Of a stretch of DNA of 64,000 nt, positions 57,491 through 64,000 are shown one piece after another (within the stretch, counting starts at the first letter, position 1; each line of letters begins with the position of its first letter). A program made the position numbers and the translations under genes. The stretch spans positions 1 through 64,000 of the forward strand of contig NZ_NIOF01000018.1 of NCBI RefSeq assembly GCF_002205645.1, written 5' to 3'. The stretch is from Roseateles aquatilis. Its GTDB lineage: Bacteria; Pseudomonadota; Gammaproteobacteria; Burkholderiales; Burkholderiaceae_C. The notes under the pieces were generated by a model. The model saw only the letters and a program-made list of their open reading frames with translations, did no database searches and was not told where the DNA came from.

Positions 57491-58363
57491 ATGAGTTGGC
57501 TTGAGAAACTTCTTCCGCCCAAGATCCAGCAGACCGATCCCGACCAGCGCCGCACGGTGCCGGAAGGCCTCTGGATCAAATGCCCGTCCTGCGAGACGGT
57601 GCTGTACAAGACCGACCTCGAGCAGAACGTCAACGTCTGCCCGAAGTGCGGTCACCATCACCGCATCGGCGCCCGCGCCCGCCTGGACGCGTTCCTGGAC
57701 GGCGAGGGCCGTTACGAGGTCGGCCAGGAAGTGCTGCCCGTCGATGCGCTGAAGTTCAAGGACAGCAAGAAGTACCCCGATCGCCTCAAGGAAGCGCTGG
57801 AATCCACCGGCGAGACCGACGCGCTGATCGTGATGGGCGGCGCGGTGATGAGCATGCCGGTCGTGGTGGCGTGTTTCGAGTTCGACTTCATGGGCGGCTC
57901 GATGGGCTCCGTGGTCGGCGAGCGTTTCGTGCGCGGCGTGGAAACCGCGATCGAGCAGAAGACGCCGTTCATCTGCTACACCGCCACCGGCGGCGCGCGC
58001 ATGCAGGAAGGTCTGCTGTCGCTGATGCAGATGGCCAAGACCAACGCGGCGCTGACGCGTCTGGCCAAGGCGAAGCTGCCCTACGTCAGCGTGCTGACCG
58101 ACCCGACGATGGGCGGCGTGTCGGCGAGCTTCGCGTTCGTCGGCGACATCGTCATCGCCGAGCCCAAGGCGCTGATCGGCTTCGCCGGCCCGCGCGTGAT
58201 CGAGAACACCGTGCGCGAGAAGCTGCCCCCGGGCTTCCAGCGCGCCGAGTTCCTGATGGAAAAGGGCGCGATCGACATGATCGTGGACCGCCGCAAGCTG
58301 CGCGAGGTCATCGCCCGCAACCTGGCCATCCTGCAGCGCCAGAGCAGCGACGCGGTCGCCTGA
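57491..58363 (+). CDS. accD: Acetyl-CoA carboxylase carboxyltransferase beta subunit
   Basis: 290 residues. Part of acetyl-CoA carboxylase, which makes malonyl-CoA for fatty acids. The N-terminal zinc ribbon has Cys31, Cys34, Cys50 and Cys53 (CPSC...CPKC). The carboxyltransferase domain shows [38 protein letters not shown] and [17 protein letters not shown] lies before the ATG. Position between trpA and folC is the usual one for this order of bacteria. Confidence 0.97.
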   Translation: MSWLEKLLPPKIQQTDPDQRRTVPEGLWIKCPSCETVLYKTDLEQNVNVCPKCGHHHRIGARARLDAFLDGEGRYEVGQEVLPVDALKFKDSKKYPDRLKEALESTGETDALIVMGGAVMSMPVVVACFEFDFMGGSMGSVVGERFVRGVETAIEQKTPFICYTATGGARMQEGLLSLMQMAKTNAALTRLAKAKLPYVSVLTDPTMGGVSASFAFVGDIVIAEPKALIGFAGPRVIENTVREKLPPGFQRAEFLMEKGAIDMIVDRRKLREVIARNLAILQRQSSDAVA

Positions 58364-58399
58364 CCGGCGCGGCGCCCCGGCGCCGTCCGACACTCAGCC

Positions 58400-58427
58400 A
58401 CGGCCAGACCCGCCCCGGTCTGGCCGT
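58400..58427 (+). terminator. Terminator-like hairpin between accD and folC
   Basis: Perfect 11-bp stem ACGGCCAGACC / GGTCTGGCCGT (58400-58410 and 58417-58427) with a 6-base loop, followed by the weak T-tract CTTCATTT. It may reduce but not abolish read-through into folC. Confidence 0.65.
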
Positions 58428-58457
58428 CTTCATTTGAGCTTGAGGTTCCGAATTCCA

Positions 58458-59879
58458 ATGTCTTCGTCCCTTCCTCCGTCCACACCGTCGTCGTCCGCGC
58501 CGCCGGCATCGCCCGATCTGGCCATCCCCGTCCTGGCGCCCGGCGCCGATCCGCAGCAGGTGCTGGAGGCCTGGCTGGCGCGCTGCGAGCGCCTCCATCC
58601 CAAGGAGATCGACATGACGCTGACCCGCGTCGCGGCGGTCCGCGACGCGCTCGGCCTGGGTTTCGGGGCGGACACGCCGGTGGTGATGGTCGCCGGCACG
58701 AACGGCAAGGGCTCCACCTGCGCGATGCTGGAGAGCATCGCGCTGCAGGCCGGCTATCGCGTCGGCCTGTACATCAAGCCGCACCTGGTCCACTTCCAGG
58801 AGCGCTGCCGGGTCGCCGGCCGGCCGGTCGACGCGGCCTCGCTGATCCCGCACTTCGAGGCGGTGGAGAAGGCGCGCGGCGACGTGACGCTGACCTACTT
58901 CGAGTTCACCACGCTGGCCATCCTGCACCGGCTGGCCTCGGAGCCGCTGGACCTGGTGATCCTGGAGGTCGGCCTGGGCGGGCGGCTCGACGCGGTGAAC
59001 GTGATCGACGCGGATTGCAGCGTCATCACCAGCATCGACCTGGACCACACCGAGTACCTCGGCCCCGACCGCGAATCGGTCGGACGCGAAAAGGCCCACA
59101 TCATGCGGCCGGGCAAGCCGGCGATCGTGTCCGATCCGATGCCGCCGGAAACCATCGCCGCGCATGCCGCCGCGATCGGCGCGGACCTGCGCCAGCTCGG
59201 CCGCGACTTCAGCTACGGCGGCGACCGCCAGCAGTGGCAATGGGTCGGGCGCGCGCGCCGCTACAGCGGCATGTCGTATCCGGCGCTGCGCGGCGTGAAC
59301 CAGTTGCTGAACGCCTCGGGCGTGCTGGCGGTGTTCGAGGCGCTCTACGAGCGTCTGCCGGTCAGCGCGCAGGCGGTGCGTGCCGGCCTGGCGCTGGTGG
59401 AGCTGCCGGGGCGGTTCCAGGTCGTCCCGGGCTCGCCGATGCTGGTGCTGGACGTGGCGCACAACCCGCACGCGGTCGCCGCGCTGGCGCAGAACCTCGA
59501 CCAGATGGGCTTCTATCCGCGCACCCGCGCGGTGTTCGGCGCGATGGCCGACAAGGACCTCGCCAACATCCTGGCCCGCATCGCGCCGTTGATCGACCAC
59601 TGGCACTTCTGCGACCTGCCGATCGCGCGTGCGGCGACCGCCCAGGCGCTGTCCCAGCGCTTCGACGAGGCCCGCGCCGCCGGACAGCTGCGGACGCCGG
59701 CCGTCGTCGGGGCGAGCCTGCATCCGGACCCCGCCTCGGCGCTCGCGGCGGCCGCCGCCGAGGCGGACCCCGCTGATAGAATTTTGGTCTTCGGATCGTT
59801 CTTCACCGTGGGCGGCGTGCTCAAGAACGGCACCCCGAGGTTGGGCGCCGGCGTCCAGCCCGAGGCTGACGTGTCTTGA
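58458..59879 (+). CDS. folC: Folylpolyglutamate synthase / dihydrofolate synthase
   Basis: 473 residues. Adds glutamate to dihydropteroate and to folates. The P-loop is GTNGKGST (residues 80-87); LKPHLVHFQER-type substrate loop (YIKPHLVHFQERC), EVGLGGRLDAVN and LDVAHNPHAV are present. The Ser/Pro-rich first 30 residues are not conserved. The ATG at 58458 is the natural start; a nearby TTG at 58434 only adds eight residues. Confidence 0.95.
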   Translation: MSSSLPPSTPSSSAPPASPDLAIPVLAPGADPQQVLEAWLARCERLHPKEIDMTLTRVAAVRDALGLGFGADTPVVMVAGTNGKGSTCAMLESIALQAGYRVGLYIKPHLVHFQERCRVAGRPVDAASLIPHFEAVEKARGDVTLTYFEFTTLAILHRLASEPLDLVILEVGLGGRLDAVNVIDADCSVITSIDLDHTEYLGPDRESVGREKAHIMRPGKPAIVSDPMPPETIAAHAAAIGADLRQLGRDFSYGGDRQQWQWVGRARRYSGMSYPALRGVNQLLNASGVLAVFEALYERLPVSAQAVRAGLALVELPGRFQVVPGSPMLVLDVAHNPHAVAALAQNLDQMGFYPRTRAVFGAMADKDLANILARIAPLIDHWHFCDLPIARAATAQALSQRFDEARAAGQLRTPAVVGASLHPDPASALAAAAAEADPADRILVFGSFFTVGGVLKNGTPRLGAGVQPEADVS

Positions 59880-59922
59880 GCCCGATGCAACGCTGCATTC
59901 GAATCCGTCGCAGTTGAAGTCG

Positions 59923-59954
59923 GCGGCCCTGACCGTAGCTACGGCAAGGGCCGC
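59923..59954 (+). terminator. Terminator-like nested inverted repeat after folC
   Basis: GCGGCCCT (59923-59930) pairs with AGGGCCGC (59947-59954) around an inner perfect palindrome CCGTAGCTACGG (59933-59944). The stem is followed by CTTT only. Confidence 0.55.
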
Positions 59955-60059
59955 TTTCCGCTCCGGGACGCGGCGTTCCGAGGCATCCCGCGAATCACGT
60001 GCACCACGCGAGCGTCATGCGAACGGCGTGACGCGGCGGCAACCAGGTCATCCGACTCC

Positions 60060-61022
60060 ATGGGTTTTCTGTCTTTCCTGAAGCGCGGTGAAGCAAGCGA
60101 CGCCGGTGACCGGGCCAACGATCGCGGAGGCGACCGGGGGCGCGACGGCGGGCGTGGTCGCGGCCGCGGCGGCGCCGAGGCGGTCGACGATGTGCAGCAA
60201 CTGCGCATCCGGGCGCGTCGCCGCCTGATCGGCGCGGCGGTGCTGGTGGGGGTCGGCGTGATCGTCTTCCCGCTGCTGTTCGAGACCCAGCCCCGTCCGA
60301 TCCCGGTGGACCTGCCGATCGACATTCCCCGCAAGGACGGCGCCGCACCGCTGAACATCCCCGCGCCGGCGGCCCGCTCCGGCCAACCCGCCACCGAGGG
60401 CGACCGGGGCCGCGGCATCATCACCGAGAGCGCCGAGCAGGCCGCGGCCGACCGCGCCGTGCCGCCGCCCGACGCACCGCGCGACCCGGTGGTCGACCAG
60501 GTCGCCCAGGCCATGCCACCCACGCGCATGGAGACCAAGCCCGACGAACGCGCGACGATGGCCGAGCCGGCCCGTCCGCGCGTCGATGCCAGGCCGGAAC
60601 ACAAGCCCGAGCCGAAGCCCGAATCCAAGCCCGAGCGCAAGCCGGATCCCAAGCCGGAGAGCAAGCCGGACGTCAAGCCTGAGCGCAAGCCCGATCCCAA
60701 GCCGGACACCCGCTCCGCCGATGCCGCCCGCGCGCAGGCGCTGCTGGAAGGCCGGGCCTCGCCGGAGAAGAAGCCCGACACGGCCGCGAGCGCCGGACGC
60801 TTCATCGTGCAGGTCGGTGCCTACGCCGACGGCAAGGCGGCGCAGGACGTGCGCATGAAGGTCGAGCGGCTCGGCCTGAAGACCTACACGCAGGCGGTCG
60901 AGACCGCCGACGGCAAGCGCATCCGTGTCCGGGTGGGCCCGTTCAATTCCCGCGACGAGGCGGACAAGGCCGCGGCCAAGGTGCGTGGCGGCGGCCTGAC
61001 CTCGGCCGTGCTGACGCTCTGA
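60060..61022 (+). CDS. SPOR domain protein (DedD/FtsN-like)
   Basis: 320 residues. A short Arg/Gly-rich cytoplasmic N-terminus, one membrane helix at about 56-74 (LIGAAVLVGVGVIVFPLLF), a long periplasmic linker and a C-terminal SPOR domain from about residue 244 (FIVQVGAYADGKAAQDVRMK to VRVGPFNSRDEADKAA). SPOR domains bind denuded septal peptidoglycan, so a role in cell division is expected. Part of the linker is a low-complexity Lys-Pro-Glu/Asp run (EPKPESKPERKPDPKPE), likely an extended rod through the periplasm. The folC-SPOR-cvpA-purF order is conserved in this group. Confidence 0.9.
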   Translation: MGFLSFLKRGEASDAGDRANDRGGDRGRDGGRGRGRGGAEAVDDVQQLRIRARRRLIGAAVLVGVGVIVFPLLFETQPRPIPVDLPIDIPRKDGAAPLNIPAPAARSGQPATEGDRGRGIITESAEQAAADRAVPPPDAPRDPVVDQVAQAMPPTRMETKPDERATMAEPARPRVDARPEHKPEPKPESKPERKPDPKPESKPDVKPERKPDPKPDTRSADAARAQALLEGRASPEKKPDTAASAGRFIVQVGAYADGKAAQDVRMKVERLGLKTYTQAVETADGKRIRVRVGPFNSRDEADKAAAKVRGGGLTSAVLTL

Positions 61023-61054
61023 GCGCGCCCGGACCGGCGCGGCGCAACGGCGGC

Positions 61055-61138
61055 ATGGATCGCACCAGGGACGGCTCGATGAATGGCTCGGTGAATGGCG
61101 GGATGAACGGCACCATGAAGGGCGATGCCCTCCGATGA
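61055..61138 (+). CDS. Micro-ORF coupled to cvpA, built of 12-bp repeats
   Basis: 27 codons, ending in a TGA that overlaps the cvpA ATG (ATGA). Its middle is made of four 12-bp tandem units of the pattern GGC-NNN-RTG-AAN (about 61073-61120), encoding MNGS, VNGG, MNGT, MKGD. No clear ribosome-binding site is visible for it, and cvpA lacks a well-spaced one as well. It may mediate coupled translation of cvpA, or the repeats may simply be neutral. Confidence 0.35.
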   Translation: MDRTRDGSMNGSVNGGMNGTMKGDALR

Positions 61139-61623
61139 CCTGGGTCGACCTGGCCCTGCTGGGCATGTTCGGCATCTCGGTGCTGCTGGGCGCGTGGCGC
61201 GGGCTGGTGTTCGAGGTCATGACGATCGCGGGCTGGATCGTGGCCTACATCGCGTCGCCCTACGTCGCCCCGTGGATCGAACGTTTCCTGCCGCCCGACA
61301 AGATGGGCCCGATGCTGCTGCACGCGCTGGGGCTGGTGCTGGGGTTCATGCTGGTGCTGCTGGTGTGGGGCATCGGCGCGAAGTTGATCCGGGCGCTGAT
61401 CCATGCGACGCCGCTGGGCGTGCTGGACCGGCTCGGCGGCGCGGCCTTCGGCGTGCTGCGCGGCGTGTTGCTGGGGCTGCTGACGGCGGTGATCGTGGGC
61501 ATGACGCCGGCGGTGCATTCGCAGCCGTGGACGGACTCCCGACTGGCGCCGTGGCTGCGGGAAGCCCTGACGCAGGTGAGGCCGCTGTTGCCGGTGGCCC
61601 TGCACGACTACATTCCGGCCTGA
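61135..61623 (+). CDS. cvpA: CvpA family membrane protein
   Basis: 162 residues with four hydrophobic segments (LALLGMFGISVLLGAWRGLVF, GWIVAYIASPYVAPWI, LLHALGLVLGFMLVLLVWGIG and VLRGVLLGLLTAVIVGM). CvpA proteins are inner-membrane proteins encoded just before purF, named for a role in colicin V production in E. coli and linked to envelope stress. It lies 63 bp before purF. The start at 61135 matches the family start (TWVDLALLG). Confidence 0.92.
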   Translation: MTWVDLALLGMFGISVLLGAWRGLVFEVMTIAGWIVAYIASPYVAPWIERFLPPDKMGPMLLHALGLVLGFMLVLLVWGIGAKLIRALIHATPLGVLDRLGGAAFGVLRGVLLGLLTAVIVGMTPAVHSQPWTDSRLAPWLREALTQVRPLLPVALHDYIPA

Positions 61624-61686
61624 ACGTCACGAGCGTTCCGGCCACCATCGTTCCAAGATCGTTTTCAGAGCATTGAAGGATTAGGC

Positions 61687-63197
<1,511 letters not shown>

Positions 63198-63198
<1 letters not shown>

Positions 63199-64000
63199 TG
63201 GGCGCGGACAGTCCATCGACCAAGAAGGGCGGCATCCCGCGCGTCGAGCTGCCGGCCGATGCCCGGCTCGACACGCTGGCCGTGCGCGAGGGCCTGCCGG
63301 CGACGCCGTGGGGCGAGAACTCCGAGGCGCTGTTCCTGACCAGCTCCTTCGTGCATCCGGACGCGGCCACCGCCGCGCGCCGTTTCGCCAACGAGGAGGA
63401 GGCCTTCGTCTACAGCCGCTTCTCCAACCCGACCGTCATGATGATGGAGCGCCGCCTGGCGGCGCTGGAGGGCACCGAGGCCTGCATCGCGACCTCGTCC
63501 GGCATGTCCGCAATCATGCTGCTGGTGATGGGGCTGCTGAAGTCCGGCGATCACGTGGTGTGCTCGCGCTCGGTGTTCGGCTCCACCATCAAGCTGCTGC
63601 AGGGCGAGTTCGGCAAGTTCGGCGTCCAGACGACCTTCGTGTCGCAGACCGACCTGACCGAATGGAAGGACGCGTTGCGGCCCAACACCCGGCTGCTTTT
63701 CGCCGAGACGCCGACCAACCCGCTGACCGAGGTCTGCGACGTCGCCGCGCTGGCCGAGATCGCGCACGGGCACGGCGCGTTGCTGGCGGTCGACAACTGC
63801 TTCGCCTCGCCGGCGCTGCAGCAGCCGGCGAAGATGGGCGCGGACTTCATCATCCACTCCGGCACCAAGTACCTGGACGGGCAGGGCCGTGTGATCGCGG
63901 GCGCGATCTGCGCGTCGACCCGGTTCGTCGACGAGGTCTTCACGCCGGTGATGCGTTCGGTGGGCATGTCGCTGTCGCCGTTCAACGCGTGGGTCGTGCT
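63198..64000 (+). CDS. metZ: O-succinylhomoserine sulfhydrylase (3' end outside window)
   Basis: 267 codons visible of about 400. PLP-dependent Cys/Met metabolism family; replaces the succinyl group of O-succinylhomoserine by sulfide to give homocysteine. Family features: YSRFSNPTVMMMERRLAALEG, SSGMSAI, VDNCFASP and the PLP lysine Lys224 in HSGTKYLDGQGR. The purF-metZ pair with overlapping stop/start is usual in beta- and gammaproteobacteria. It runs off the right edge. Confidence 0.93.

Overview
The window reads as a chromosomal segment of a high-G+C betaproteobacterium of the order Burkholderiales, most likely the Roseateles/Mitsuaria/Leptothrix neighbourhood. The reasons are the leuC-leuD-leuB-asd-fimV-truA-trpF-trpB-trpA-accD-folC-SPOR-cvpA-purF-metZ gene order, a PEP-CTERM protein, a chitin-active LPMO and a propionyl-CoA carboxylase/methylmalonyl-CoA mutase operon. 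The genus is an inference from gene content. I saw no tRNA, rRNA, insertion sequence or CRISPR array.

Left edge (1-1.1 kb): visibly AT-richer DNA carrying the C-terminal end of a large polymorphic toxin, whose last domain has the metal-binding motifs of a peptidoglycan LAS metallopeptidase. It overlaps by 4 bp a small exported Cys-rich protein that is the obvious immunity candidate. Then comes a gluconate module (1.37-4.85 kb): gntK plus a three-gene TRAP transporter, with two identical LacI-type palindromic operators, one of them abutting the gntK start codon. From 5 to 11 kb are a solute-binding protein, a patatin, a Mn-type superoxide dismutase, a frameshifted receiver/histidine kinase gene and a chemotaxis receptor with a good sigma-70 promoter.

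Centre (11.1-28.7 kb, all on the minus strand): the most unusual region. Two giant proteins (3154 and 1502 aa) consist almost entirely of an unbroken Ser/Thr-rich octapeptide repeat (362 and 154 units), each closed by a shared calcium-loop C-terminal module and a similar C-terminal tail. In the larger gene the octads are organised into a 17-octad (408-bp) higher-order repeat with 20 recognisable copies, plus two 24-octad variants. Directly downstream, in the same direction, are three glycosyltransferase-like genes (GT4, DUF5672 and an unclassified GT). I infer a surface or secreted repeat-protein system that may be glycosylated by its neighbours.

Right half (29.3-64 kb): a propionate-assimilation operon (methylmalonyl-CoA mutase, meaB, pccB, pccA, VOC protein) in which the 5' end of pccA is duplicated as a small coupled leader ORF; a PEP-CTERM gene behind a near-consensus sigma-54 promoter; small stress and membrane genes (CsbD, NTF2-like, DUF1440/DUF4126 fusion); an FAD dehydrogenase followed by a tandem 160-bp repeat with long palindromic arms; an LPMO with a CBM5/12-like domain divergent from a LysR regulator; then the conserved leucine, aspartate-semialdehyde, FimV, tryptophan, fatty-acid, folate and purine block, ending in a truncated metZ. 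Several strong intrinsic terminators divide this block into transcription units.
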